Shown here piece by piece: positions 1-9,494 of a stretch of DNA of 46,486 bases. Location of the stretch: assembly GCF_018883605.1 (NCBI RefSeq), contig NZ_JAHLEM010000110.1, positions 1-46,486 of the forward strand. Reading direction: 5' to 3'. The position numbers were made by a program, and so were the translations under genes. Numbering within the stretch: the stretch's first letter is position 1; every line of letters begins with the position of its first letter. The notes beneath the pieces are model-generated. The model saw only the letters and a program-made list of their open reading frames with translations, was not told where the DNA came from and searched no databases. This DNA is from Streptomyces niphimycinicus (GTDB lineage: Bacteria; Actinomycetota; Actinomycetes; Streptomycetales; Streptomycetaceae).

Positions 1-3000
1 ATCACCCGCTGCTGCGACGGACCATTCGGCGCCGTCAACCCATTCGACGCACCATCCTGATTCACCGCAGAACCCCGCACCACAGCCAACACCCGATGCC
101 CATTGCGCTCAGCATCCGACAACCGCTCCAGCACCAGCACCCCCACACCCTCGGCCCACCCCGTACCATCCGCCGAAGCCGCGAACGACTTGCACCGCCC
201 ATCGACAGCAAGCCCACGCTGACGGGAGAACTCCACAAAGGCGTCCGGCCCGGCCATCACCGTGACCCCACCGGCCAGCGCCATCGAGCACTCCCCCGAC
301 CGCAACGCCTGCGCCGCCAGATGCAACGCCACCAACGACGACGAACACGCCGTATCCACCGTCACCGCAGGACCCTCGAACCCCAGCACATACGACACCC
401 GACCCGACACCACGCTCGCCGAGGTGCCGGTCATCAGGTGGCCTTCCAGACCGGCCGGTGTGTCCGCTCCTTCGGTGGCGCCGACTCCGTAGTTCTGATG
501 CATCATCCCGGCGAAGACGCCCACGTTCTGGCCTCGTAGCGAGCCCGGATCGATTCCGGACCGTTCCAACGCCTCCCACGACGTCTCCAGCAGCAACCGC
601 TGCTGCGGATCCATCGCCAGCGCCTCACGCGGCGAGATCCCGAAGAAATCCGCGTCGAACTCCCCCGCGTCATAGAGAAAACCGCCCTGACGCGCATAGC
701 TCGTCCCCGCGTGATCCGGATCCGAATCGAACAGGTTCTCCAGATCCCACCCCCGATCCGCCGGGAAATCCCCGATACCCTCACGCCCTGCCAGAACCAG
801 CTCCCACAACTCCTCCGGCGAGCCGACCCCACCCGGCAACCGGCACGCCATCCCCACGATCGCGATCGGCTCATCGACTGCACCCGCGCCCGCGCCCGCT
901 ACCACGGCCGGAACAGGAGCCGGAAGCGCAGCAGTCGGCGACCCCGATGCCACTGCCGTACCACCGCCGAGCAGCTCGCGCCGCAGCATGCTTCCGAACG
1001 CCAGCGGTGTGGGGTGGTCGAAGGCGGAGGTGGCGGGCAGGCGGAGCCCGGTGGCCTCGCTCAGCCGGTTGCGCAGCTCCACCACGGTGATCGAGGTCAG
1101 GCCCAGGTCGGTGAAGGCCCGCTCGGGCTCGATGGCCTGCTTGTCGGCGAGGCCGAGCAGCTCGGCGAGGTGTGCGCGGACGAGATCGGTGAGCAGCCGG
1201 TCCCGGTCGGCCTCGTGCGCGCCCATCAGCCGCTCCCGCAGGGCGACCGCGACGGCCTCGTCCACGGTGGCGGTACGGGACGGGACGTCGATCAGGTCCT
1301 GGAGCAGCGGGGAGGACGTCCCGGTGGGCACGTCCGCCACGTCGAGTTTCATCGCCACGAGTTGGGCCTGGTCCACGGCCAGGGCGGCATCCAGTGCCGC
1401 GAGTGCCTGCTGCGGGGTCAGGGCACCGGTCGTCTCGTCGGTCTCCCCCTCCCACGGCCCCCAGGCGATGGACCGGGCCGGTACCCCCCGCATGCGCAGA
1501 TGCTGGGCGTAGGCGTCGAGGAAGGCGGCGGAGGCCGCTTCGGTGGTCTCCCCTGCCGCGCCGAGCAGTCCCTTGGTCGAGGAGGAGAGCACAAACGCGG
1601 TGAGGTCGGCGTTCCGGGTGAGCTCGTGCAGTGTTCTGGCCTCGGCGGCCACTCGCGCGTCGGACGGCTCGTCCACGGCCTCCCAGGCGTGTACGACCAC
1701 ACTCAGTGGGCTGCCCGCCTTGGCCAGCGCGCGCCTCAGTTTCGTGCGGTTGTCCAGGTCGCATTCGGCGAGCCGCACATCGGCCCCGGCGTCGGTGAGC
1801 TGGGTGCACAGCTCGGCGGCCCGGCCGCCCTGCCCCGGCGGGGCGATCAGCAGCAGTCGGCGGACGCCGTAACCGGCCACCAGGTGCCGGGCGATGGCGG
1901 CGCCGCGCCGGGTGTCCACTCCGGTGACGACCGCGGTGCCGTGGGGGTCGAAGGACACGGAGTTGTCCCGCTCGGCGTCCATACCCACGCCCGCGCTCAG
2001 GCCCGCATCCGGCCCCACGCCCATGCCCAGGACCACATCCAGTGCCACGCGTTCGAGCCGTGGAAGCAGCACGATGCCCGAGCGCACCGCGCTCTGTGGC
2101 TCGCCCGTGGCCACCGTCGCCACCAGGGCGGTGACAGACGCCTCGTCATCCCCATCGTCGAGGTCGACGATGGCGATACGGCCGGGATGAGCGGCCTGCA
2201 CGGACCGCACCAGCCCCCACAGCGCGGCCTGTTCCGGATTCCTTACGTCCTCGCCCGTGGCGGTGGCCACGGCGCTGTGCGTGAGCACCACCAGCACCGC
2301 ATCGGACAATTCGGCGAAGGTGAGCCACGCCTCGACTTCCCTCAGAACCACCTCGGTGGCCCCGGTATCCACGGGCGCCGATAGCAGGGCTACGGCGGGC
2401 AGAGGTGTGCTTCCGGCGGCCACCGCCGCTCTCAGCCCATCCGCGTCGACGTATTCGGCCGGCTCGGTGCCGGTGGCCCGCAACAGGCCGACGAGCCCGG
2501 GAGCCTGCGGTCCGAGCAGCGCCCAACGGGCGGGCCGGGGCTGGGGTGCGGACGGCTGGGGGATCCAGTTCGTACGGAAGAGCGCGTCATGGTACGTATT
2601 GCCGACCGCGCGCAGCCGTGCCGGGCCGTCCAGCAGCCGGTGCCGGGTGACCTTGCCGGTCGCGGTGCGCGGGATCCGCGCGATCTCGTACAGCTCCTCG
2701 GGGACCTTGAAGTACGACAGCCTCTCCCGGCACAGGGCGAGCGCCTGGGCCGGGTCGAAGCCACCAGGCGCCGGGACGATGAAGGCCACGGGGACTTCGC
2801 CGAACACCTCGTGCGGTTTGCCGACCACGGCGGCGTCGGCCACGCCGGGCGCCATCCGCAGGACGTCCTCCACCTCGACGGGGTGGATGTTCTCCCCGGC
2901 GCGGATGATGAGTTCCTTGAGCCGCCCGGTGACCGTCAGATAGCCGTCCCGGTCGCGGCGGGCGAGGTCGCCGGTGTGGAACCAGCCGTCCCGCAGCGCC

Positions 3001-4151
3001 TCGGCGGTGGCTTCGGGCTGGTCGTGGTAGCCCGCCATGATGTTCGGGCCGCGGACCCACACCTCGCCCTCGGTGCCGTCGGGGACGTCGAGGCCGGTGC
3101 GGTGGTCGACCACCCGTAGGGCGAGGCCGGGGACGGGCAGTCCGCAGGAGCCCTCGACCCGGGCCCCGGTCGGCCAGTTGATGGCGATCGAACCCGAGGT
3201 CTCGGTGCTGCCGTACGCGTCGATGAGCGGGGCTCCGAAGGCGTCCTCGACCGAGCGTCGCAACGCCGCGGTGGTCACGGCCCCGCCGACCAGGCCCACC
3301 CGCAGCTCCGGGGCGGTGAACCCGGGCGCCTTGGCGGCGCGGACGAGGAAGTGGTACAGCGTGGGGACACCGGCGATGACCGTGGAGCGCTCCTGGCCCC
3401 ACTGCTCCAGCACATCCTCGGCGGAGTGTCCGTCGGTGATCCGGGCGGTCGCTCCGACAGCCGTCACGGCCAGTACGCACACGATGTGGGAGAGGCTGTG
3501 GAACAGGGGCAGCGGCCAGAGCACCCGGTCCTCGGCGGTGAGGCCGAGCGCGGGTACGTACGACGCGGCCACCGACCAGAGGCAGTTGCGCTGGGTGGCG
3601 AGCACGCCCTTGGGCTTGCTGGTGGTGCCGGAGGTGAAGAGCATCCAGGCGATGTCGTCCAGCCCGTGGTCGTCGCGGGCCGGTGTGTCCGGCTCGGTGC
3701 CGGCGAACCGCTCGTAGGACAGACAGCCCGGGGGGACCGGCTCCTCCCCCACGACCAGCACGGTCGGCGAACTCGCCCCGGGTGACACCCCGCGCAGCAG
3801 GGGCAGGTGGGCGGTGTCGGTGATGACGACCCGACTGCCACTGACGGTGAGCAGGTGTTCCAGTTCGGCCTGGGAGACATGCGGATTGACCGGGACGCCG
3901 ATGCCACCGGCGCGGACGACGGCGAAGTAGCTCTCCACCATCTCGACGCGATTGCCGAGGTACATGGCCACGCGGTCACCCGGCAGCAGACTCAGTCCGG
4001 CCAGATGGCCGGCGAGCCGACGGGTGCGCACCTCCAGTTCGGCGTAACTGATGGCGCGACGGGCGTCGATGTAGGCGGTTTTGTCGCCGAAGCGGCGGCT
4101 CTGCTCGGTGAGGAGGTCCTGGATGGGGCGGATCAGTTCGGTGCGCAGCAT
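1..4151 (-). CDS. Type I polyketide synthase, loading module CoA ligase-KR(inactive)-ACP then KS (partial)
   Basis: Partial gene: starts at ATG 4151 and runs off the left edge, 1383 complete codons visible. Domains in order: AMP-forming acyl-CoA ligase (about residues 1-510, core motif FTSGTTSKPKG near 170, TGDLARRDRDGY); a ketoreductase-like Rossmann domain (about 650-905); an ACP (phosphopantetheine Ser1020 in LGLTSITVVELRNRL); and a ketosynthase whose active Cys1269 lies in DTACSSS. The KR-like part lacks the glycine-rich NADPH loop (TGVDTRRG instead of TGGTGxLG) and has Glu where the catalytic Tyr should be, so it is probably structural. A ligase loading module activates a free carboxylic acid starter and loads it on the ACP. 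Similar loading modules take aromatic acids such as AHBA in ansamycin synthases. The neighbouring flavin hydroxylase and LAL regulator fit that idea, but the starter is inferred, not read. Confidence 0.93.
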   Translation of the reverse strand, partial: MLRTELIRPIQDLLTEQSRRFGDKTAYIDARRAISYAELEVRTRRLAGHLAGLSLLPGDRVAMYLGNRVEMVESYFAVVRAGGIGVPVNPHVSQAELEHLLTVSGSRVVITDTAHLPLLRGVSPGASSPTVLVVGEEPVPPGCLSYERFAGTEPDTPARDDHGLDDIAWMLFTSGTTSKPKGVLATQRNCLWSVAASYVPALGLTAEDRVLWPLPLFHSLSHIVCVLAVTAVGATARITDGHSAEDVLEQWGQERSTVIAGVPTLYHFLVRAAKAPGFTAPELRVGLVGGAVTTAALRRSVEDAFGAPLIDAYGSTETSGSIAINWPTGARVEGSCGLPVPGLALRVVDHRTGLDVPDGTEGEVWVRGPNIMAGYHDQPEATAEALRDGWFHTGDLARRDRDGYLTVTGRLKELIIRAGENIHPVEVEDVLRMAPGVADAAVVGKPHEVFGEVPVAFIVPAPGGFDPAQALALCRERLSYFKVPEELYEIARIPRTATGKVTRHRLLDGPARLRAVGNTYHDALFRTNWIPQPSAPQPRPARWALLGPQAPGLVGLLRATGTEPAEYVDADGLRAAVAAGSTPLPAVALLSAPVDTGATEVVLREVEAWLTFAELSDAVLVVLTHSAVATATGEDVRNPEQAALWGLVRSVQAAHPGRIAIVDLDDGDDEASVTALVATVATGEPQSAVRSGIVLLPRLERVALDVVLGMGVGPDAGLSAGVGMDAERDNSVSFDPHGTAVVTGVDTRRGAAIARHLVAGYGVRRLLLIAPPGQGGRAAELCTQLTDAGADVRLAECDLDNRTKLRRALAKAGSPLSVVVHAWEAVDEPSDARVAAEARTLHELTRNADLTAFVLSSSTKGLLGAAGETTEAASAAFLDAYAQHLRMRGVPARSIAWGPWEGETDETTGALTPQQALAALDAALAVDQAQLVAMKLDVADVPTGTSSPLLQDLIDVPSRTATVDEAVAVALRERLMGAHEADRDRLLTDLVRAHLAELLGLADKQAIEPERAFTDLGLTSITVVELRNRLSEATGLRLPATSAFDHPTPLAFGSMLRRELLGGGTAVASGSPTAALPAPVPAVVAGAGAGAVDEPIAIVGMACRLPGGVGSPEELWELVLAGREGIGDFPADRGWDLENLFDSDPDHAGTSYARQGGFLYDAGEFDADFFGISPREALAMDPQQRLLLETSWEALERSGIDPGSLRGQNVGVFAGMMHQNYGVGATEGADTPAGLEGHLMTGTSASVVSGRVSYVLGFEGPAVTVDTACSSSLVALHLAAQALRSGECSMALAGGVTVMAGPDAFVEFSRQRGLAVDGRCKSFAASADGTGWAEGVGVLVLERLSDAERNGHRVLAVVRGSAVNQDGASNGLTAPNGPSQQRV

Positions 4152-4248
4152 GCACCTCTCCCCTCCCTGCGGTCAGGGTTCCCGGTGATGCGTCAGCGGC
4201 TTCACCGACTCCAGCTTCACACCGGAAAACTAGAAGAATCCCCTGATT

Positions 4249-4292
4249 CACCCCCCTCATCCCCCCTTATTTGGTGATCGCCAAGCCCCCTT
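4249..4292. promoter_or_regulatory. C-run direct repeats in divergent PKS / monooxygenase promoter region
   Basis: The 224-base gap between the divergent PKS and monooxygenase genes contains three C-runs ending in T: at 4251-4257, 4261-4267 and 4286-4292. The first two are 10 bases apart, one helical turn. They could be binding sites for the LAL regulator encoded at 6034-8922, but no consensus was verified, so this is only a candidate. Confidence 0.3.
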
Positions 4293-4375
4293 GATCCGTG
4301 GTCCGTTCGACCGCTCTCCGCAGTCCGCTCGGCACCCGCTGGTAGGTTTCACCGCACCGGAGGAGGGAGGAGCGG

Positions 4376-6028
4376 ATGCGCCCTGCGGACCCGGACACAC
4401 CACAAGCGGACGCCGCGAAAGCGGGCACACCACAAGCGGACGCGCCACAAGCAGAGGCGCCCGAAGCAGACGTGCTCATCGTCGGCTACGGACCCATCGG
4501 ACAGGTGCTGTCCATCCTGCTGGCCGCCCGAGGCTGGCGCGTGCTGGTCGTGGAGCGATGGGAGACCCCCTACACACTGCCCCGGGCGACCAGCTTCGAC
4601 GGTGAGACGGCCCGGACCCTGGCGTCGCTGGGGGTGGCCGGTTCGTATCCGGAGATCGGGCTGCCGGCCGACGCCTACGACTGGCGCAACGCCGAGGGCA
4701 GGTCTCTGCTACGGGTCGAGCTGGCCGAGCGGGGTGTGCACGGCTGGCCGGAGACGACCACGATGCACCAGCCGGCGCTGGAGGAGGTGCTCTGCGCCCG
4801 CGCCGAGCGGCTGCCCCATCTGCGGGTGTTTCGCGGTTACGCCGCGACGGACCTGGTGGACCACGGCACCGGGGTCGAGCTGACGGCGACGGACGCGGCG
4901 GGTGGGCGGCTGCGGTGTGCCGCCTCCTGGGTGGTCGGTTGCGATGGGGCGAACAGCTTCGTCCGCGACCACATCGGGCTGCGCACCACGGACCTCGGCT
5001 TCTCCTTCGACTGGCTGCTGTGCGATGTGGTGCTCACTGAACCGCGGGTGTTCTCCCCGCTCAATGTGCAGCACTGCGATCCGGACCGGCCGACGACGGC
5101 GGTGGGCAGCGGGCCGGGGCGCCGGCGCTGGGAGTTCATGCGGCTGCCCGGGGAGAGCGTGGCCGAGCTGAACCGGGAGGAGACGGCCTGGCGCCTGCTG
5201 GAACGCTTCGATGTCACCCCGGAGAACGCCACCCTGCGGCGGCACACCGTCTACAGCTTCCAGGCCGCCTGGGCCGACGAGTGGCGGCGGGGGCGGGTGC
5301 TGCTGGCCGGGGACGCCGCCCATCTGATGCCGCCGTTCACCGGTCAGGGCATGTGCGCGGGCATCCGGGATGTGCTCAATCTGTCCTGGAAGCTGGACCT
5401 GGTGCTGCGGGGCGCCGCCGGTGAGCGGCTGCTGGACACCTATCCGCGTGAGCGCATCGACCATGTGCGGGAGGCCATCGACACCTCGGTACGGCTGGGC
5501 AGGGTGCTGTGCGTGACCGACGCCGCCACCGCCGCGAGCCGGGATGCCTCGCTGCTCGCGGGCGCGGGGGCGGGCCCGGACACCGGCCGGGGCAGGCAGC
5601 ACGGCGCGGGTCCGCCGCTGCGGACCGGTCTGCTGTACACCGGGATCGGCACGGCGCCGGTGCCGCCGGCCGGGGAGGTGATGCCGCAGGGCCGGGTCCG
5701 CCACGAGGGCGTGACCGGGCTGTTCGACGAGGTGGTGGGCACCGGTCCGGTGCTGCTGGGGTCGGCGGATCCGGCCGCCGCGCTGGAGGAGTCTCAGCTC
5801 ACCTTCCTCACCGGGCTCGGCACACATCTGGTGCATATGGTGGCGGGGGACGCCGAGGCGGCACCGGCAGCCGTCGTCGACGTCGACGAGGTGTATCTGG
5901 CGCTGCTGAAAGCGGCGCGGGCGCGCTTCCTGCTGGTACGCCCGGACCACCACATCTATGGCGCGGCCCGCACCTCCCGCGAACTCACCTCGCTGGTCGG
6001 CCAGTTCAGGTCCGGGCTGCTGGAATGA
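4376..6028 (+). CDS. FAD-dependent aromatic hydroxylase-type monooxygenase
   Basis: Class A flavoprotein monooxygenase, 550 aa, the length expected for the MhpA / rifampicin-monooxygenase-like family. The dinucleotide fold GYGPIG is at residues 37-42, and the FAD motif GDAAHLMPPFTGQG is near residue 315. Such enzymes hydroxylate phenolic rings using FAD and NAD(P)H; in ansamycin clusters homologues oxidise the aromatic nucleus. The start is supported by a strong GGAGGAGGGAGGAG ribosome site just before ATG 4376. The first 33 residues are an unusual Ala/Pro/Gln-rich leader built from repeats of an AGTPQAD-like unit, absent from typical homologues, so initiation could be flexible. Divergent from the PKS and convergent with the LAL regulator (5 bases between stops). 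Role as a tailoring enzyme of the adjacent cluster is inference. Confidence 0.88.
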   Translation: MRPADPDTPQADAAKAGTPQADAPQAEAPEADVLIVGYGPIGQVLSILLAARGWRVLVVERWETPYTLPRATSFDGETARTLASLGVAGSYPEIGLPADAYDWRNAEGRSLLRVELAERGVHGWPETTTMHQPALEEVLCARAERLPHLRVFRGYAATDLVDHGTGVELTATDAAGGRLRCAASWVVGCDGANSFVRDHIGLRTTDLGFSFDWLLCDVVLTEPRVFSPLNVQHCDPDRPTTAVGSGPGRRRWEFMRLPGESVAELNREETAWRLLERFDVTPENATLRRHTVYSFQAAWADEWRRGRVLLAGDAAHLMPPFTGQGMCAGIRDVLNLSWKLDLVLRGAAGERLLDTYPRERIDHVREAIDTSVRLGRVLCVTDAATAASRDASLLAGAGAGPDTGRGRQHGAGPPLRTGLLYTGIGTAPVPPAGEVMPQGRVRHEGVTGLFDEVVGTGPVLLGSADPAAALEESQLTFLTGLGTHLVHMVAGDAEAAPAAVVDVDEVYLALLKAARARFLLVRPDHHIYGAARTSRELTSLVGQFRSGLLE

Positions 6029-6033
6029 CAAGG

Positions 6034-8922
6034 TTAGAGGAAATGCGGCAGATCCTGGCGCCGCTTGACGTTGACTTTACGGAACACGCGGGTGAGGTGC
6101 TGCTCGACCGTGCTCGCGGTGATGTAGAGCTTGGCGGCGATCTCGCGGTTGGTGTACCCCTTGGCCGCCAGTAACGCGATTCTGCGCTCCTGCGTGGTGA
6201 GCGCGGACAGCCCGTCCTGGCGCTGTTTCGCGGCCAGTTCGGCCTCGGGGCCGATGGGGTCGAGGGCGGCCTCCCGGCACAGGTGCTCGGCCCCGGTCTG
6301 CTTCGCGAGATGCCAGGCGCGGTGGGCCACCCGGCGGGCGTTGCGCTGATCCCCGGTGTCCTTGAAGGCGATGCTGAGGTCGATCAGCGCACGGGCCAGT
6401 TCGTAGTCGTCGCCGCTGTCCTTGAGCATGTCGACGGCCTCGGTGAGCAGTTGCGGGCGGCGGGTGACCCGGCTGACCGCCGCCAGGGTGCGCAGGCACA
6501 GCCCTCGGGCCCGGGAGGGGCCCGGGAACAGCCGGGCTATCTGTTCCCGTACCAGACGTTTGGCCTGGTCCTGGTCGTCCTGTGCCAGCCATGCCTCGGC
6601 CGCGCTGGTCCGCCATGAGACGGCGTCGGCGCCGGGCGCGTTCCAGGTCTCGGCGAATCTGCCGCAGGCGAGGAAGTCCGCGAGCGCGGCCTGCGGGTGG
6701 TGGGTGGCCAGCCGGTAGTGGCCCCGGGCGTGCAGATAGTGTGCGCCGTGGCGGCTGTGCAGGATGGGTTCGGGTATCGGCTGTGCCACGTACTTCTCGG
6801 CCTGCTCCAGCCGGCCGGACCGGGTGGCGGCCAGGATGGCGCAGCCCAGCACCCCGGCCAGGCCGATCCCCCAGCCCTGGGGCGCTGCCAGGGCCATGGC
6901 GCGGGCCGCCAGGTCGTGGGCGCGGATCAGGTCGCCCTGGCGCAGGTGGGCCTCGGCCCGGATGGCGAGGAACTTCCCCTGCCAGGCGACGGCATGGTGG
7001 GCGGCGGCCTCGGCCTCGAGCTTTTCGCACCAGGCCACGACCTCGTCCAGGCGACCCGCGTAGAGCAGCGCGCGCAGGGCGAGCGCTCCGGCCTCGGCGT
7101 TCCACAGGGAACCGTGGTCGAGGTGGAAGGTGCGCAGCAGCAGTTCGGCGCGGTGCACCAGGTGGTCGTTGCGTCCGCGGATCAGATCGTCGGCCAGGGT
7201 GACCGCCGAGGGCAGCCAGGGGTCGTGGCAGGGGACGGCCTCGGGGGTGGCCGCGGCGACCGACTGGGCCAGTTTGCGCAGCCCGGTGTGGAGGGGGTAC
7301 GCCATCGCCGCCCAGTTCGTCAGCGGGCGGAGGTCCTCGGTCCCGGAGCCGGCGCCCTGGTGGGCGCGGGTGCGCAGGGCGTCCAGCAGGGCGGTCAGCT
7401 CGCCCAGCGCACCGGCGTTGGCGAGGCCGAGCACCAGTTCGGAAACCTCCCGGCGGTCCAGATGGCCCGCGGTGAAGTCGCGCAATTGGGGACGGAGATG
7501 GCGGACTGCGACCTGCGGTTTGAGCTGCCACTCCAGGCGGCTGAGCCGGGCGCGGATGCGCGCCGCGGTGGGGGCGTCGGTCCGGGTGCGCTGCGCGAGG
7601 TCCAGGCAGCCGAGCGCGGTGCCCACATCGCCGGCCGCCAGCGCCTCGTCGGAGGCCGTGACCAGCACTTCGGTGTCACAGTCGGCACGGGTGTCCCCGG
7701 CGCTCATCAACTGCCCGGCCACCGTCAGCGCGGGTGCGCCGGCCTCGTGCAGCAGCTCGGCGGCCGCGCGGTGCAGGGCGGCCCGGCTGTCGGCGGGCAT
7801 GTCGTCCAGCACGGCGGTGGCGGCCACCGGATGGCGGAACGCCTGGCCCTCGGTGAGCAGTCCGGCGCTGACCAGGGCGTGCAGGGCCCAGCTTGTCACC
7901 GTGGCGTCCACCCCGGCCAGCCGTGCCACGTCCGCCACCGACGCCGTACCGCCGAGCACGGCGAGGGCGCGCACCACGGACAGCATCGACGGGCGGGAGT
8001 GCGTCACGAGGTCGAGCAGTGCCCGTCCGTAGCCCTCCGGATAGCATGCGCCGCCGGCCTGCTGATCGATGAGCAGGGCCTGGACGGCCAGGGGGTTGCC
8101 GCCGCTGATGCGGTGCAGTTCCGCGGTCAGCCGGGGGGAGGCGGTGTGCGGTCCGAGGAGCCGGACGGCCAGGGCGTCGACCGCGCCGCGGCTCAGGGGG
8201 CTCAGGGGGATCCGGTGTGCGTTGGGGCTCTGCGAGACCAGTCCGGCCAGCAGGGGCGAGCGCGGCCACCGCAGCGTGTGGTCATCGGTGAGCAGCACGA
8301 GGATACGGGCGGAATGCAGCCACGGGACGATGCCGGCGAGGAAGTGCAGCGAGGGCGGGTCCAGGTAGTGGGCGTTGTCGACCCAGATCACCATGGGGGT
8401 GGTCTCGGCCAGTTGGGCCAGCTCCATGGTGAGCTTCTGGAAGACGTCGACGACCTGGACTTCCGAGCCGCCCCCGGCTAACTCACCGCCGGTGACGGTG
8501 TGTTCGACCGCCGAGGTGAGCAGGGCGCGCACCCGGTCCCGGCTGGGCGGCGGGATCGTCATGCCGTGGAAGAGCTGGGTCACCACGCCGAACGGCAGAA
8601 GGTGTTCCCGGAGCGAGGCGGTGGCCCTCAGGACCAAGGCGCCGCCCGGTTCCAGGGTTTCGAGGAACTCGTGCACCAGCCGGCTCTTGCCACTGCCCAG
8701 CGGCCCGTCCACGACGGCCAGTTGCCCCTTGCCCCTGGAGGCATCGGCGAGCAGCCCGCCCAGGCCGGCCAGGATGCCGTCGCGCTCGACCAGGTCGGGA
8801 GGGCCGTCGCCGGGCGCGCGATCCCCCTCGTTTCCCTGGCCCTCCTGGTCCCTCCGGAAACCGACCGCCGGCCGACCGGCGTCGGCCGTGGAATCGTGGC
8901 ATTCCATCAAGCTCACAGGCAC
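6034..8922 (-). CDS. LAL-family LuxR transcriptional regulator
   Basis: Large ATP-binding LuxR-type regulator, 962 aa, typical of the LAL family that activates macrolide and ansamycin clusters. Walker A GPLGSGKS is at residues 73-80 and Walker B MVIWVDNAHYLD at 177-188; a long alpha-helical TPR-like middle follows. The C-terminal 60 residues form a LuxR helix-turn-helix (LTTQERRIALLAAKGYTNRE). GTG 8922 is taken as start; ATG 8907 is an alternative. It lies beside the PKS and the tailoring monooxygenase and is the likely pathway-specific activator of both divergent promoters in 4152-4375. This is inferred from position and family. Confidence 0.92.
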   Translation of the reverse strand: MPVSLMECHDSTADAGRPAVGFRRDQEGQGNEGDRAPGDGPPDLVERDGILAGLGGLLADASRGKGQLAVVDGPLGSGKSRLVHEFLETLEPGGALVLRATASLREHLLPFGVVTQLFHGMTIPPPSRDRVRALLTSAVEHTVTGGELAGGGSEVQVVDVFQKLTMELAQLAETTPMVIWVDNAHYLDPPSLHFLAGIVPWLHSARILVLLTDDHTLRWPRSPLLAGLVSQSPNAHRIPLSPLSRGAVDALAVRLLGPHTASPRLTAELHRISGGNPLAVQALLIDQQAGGACYPEGYGRALLDLVTHSRPSMLSVVRALAVLGGTASVADVARLAGVDATVTSWALHALVSAGLLTEGQAFRHPVAATAVLDDMPADSRAALHRAAAELLHEAGAPALTVAGQLMSAGDTRADCDTEVLVTASDEALAAGDVGTALGCLDLAQRTRTDAPTAARIRARLSRLEWQLKPQVAVRHLRPQLRDFTAGHLDRREVSELVLGLANAGALGELTALLDALRTRAHQGAGSGTEDLRPLTNWAAMAYPLHTGLRKLAQSVAAATPEAVPCHDPWLPSAVTLADDLIRGRNDHLVHRAELLLRTFHLDHGSLWNAEAGALALRALLYAGRLDEVVAWCEKLEAEAAAHHAVAWQGKFLAIRAEAHLRQGDLIRAHDLAARAMALAAPQGWGIGLAGVLGCAILAATRSGRLEQAEKYVAQPIPEPILHSRHGAHYLHARGHYRLATHHPQAALADFLACGRFAETWNAPGADAVSWRTSAAEAWLAQDDQDQAKRLVREQIARLFPGPSRARGLCLRTLAAVSRVTRRPQLLTEAVDMLKDSGDDYELARALIDLSIAFKDTGDQRNARRVAHRAWHLAKQTGAEHLCREAALDPIGPEAELAAKQRQDGLSALTTQERRIALLAAKGYTNREIAAKLYITASTVEQHLTRVFRKVNVKRRQDLPHFL

Positions 8923-9424
8923 CCCAGCTTTCTGAAATTCCTCAATCCGCGCGGCCGCTCATAGGGCATGTCCGCGCGAAAGCGCATGACGAGCAGGCAG
9001 AACTCCTCGGCGGCACAAGCGCGTTGCCCACCCTCGATGCCCACGGCGTCCCGCCGGGAGAGAGAATGAGTGAGGGAAATACACGAGCCGGGCCGGAGTC
9101 TTCTGTTTCAACAGCATGTAAACAGCGTGTGGCTGCGACATGCACCGGATAGGGGCACTCTCGGGTCCTATGCGTAGGTCCCGGCGCGCCGCGCTGTCAA
9201 GCGAGTGAGTCGTACATCACGAAACGATCACGCCGCGTTTTTCGGCCGCCTCGGCGTGGCCCTCGTCCCTGCGGGAGGGCACCGTACGGGCGGTGTGGAC
9301 GCGTGGTGGGGGCCGGTGATTGGGCCGAAAGTCGACGGTTCTCGAGGGGTCCCGCGTACGTGGCTCGGCGTACCGCCGCCGAACGAGGCCGGCCCGGCGA
9401 GGGGAGCGCCGCCCGACGCCACGA
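8923..9424. other. Gene-free stretch upstream of the LAL regulator
   Basis: About 500 bases with no convincing coding region: small reading frames here have irregular third-position composition and no ribosome sites. It should hold the LAL regulator promoter. A near-palindrome (GGGTCCTA tgcg TAGGTCCC, one mismatch) is at 9163-9182. Confidence 0.4.
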
Positions 9425-9460
9425 GGGATCAGGTCACCGCGTATGAAGTGGCCTGATCCC
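9425..9460 (-). terminator. Hairpin terminator after nitroreductase gene
   Basis: Inverted repeat GGGATCAGGTCAC / GTGGCCTGATCCC with a 10-base loop (13 bp with one wobble pair), lying 34 bases past the stop of the nitroreductase gene at 9495. No T-run, as usual for streptomycete terminators. Confidence 0.6.
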
Positions 9461-9494
9461 ATGAGTATGTGCGCCTTACATCACCTCACTGCTG

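Noticed and set aside
8959..9141. Small protein upstream of the LAL regulator (MSQPHAVYML...)
   Set aside because: No ribosome site, poor third-position GC pattern and no recognisable domain.
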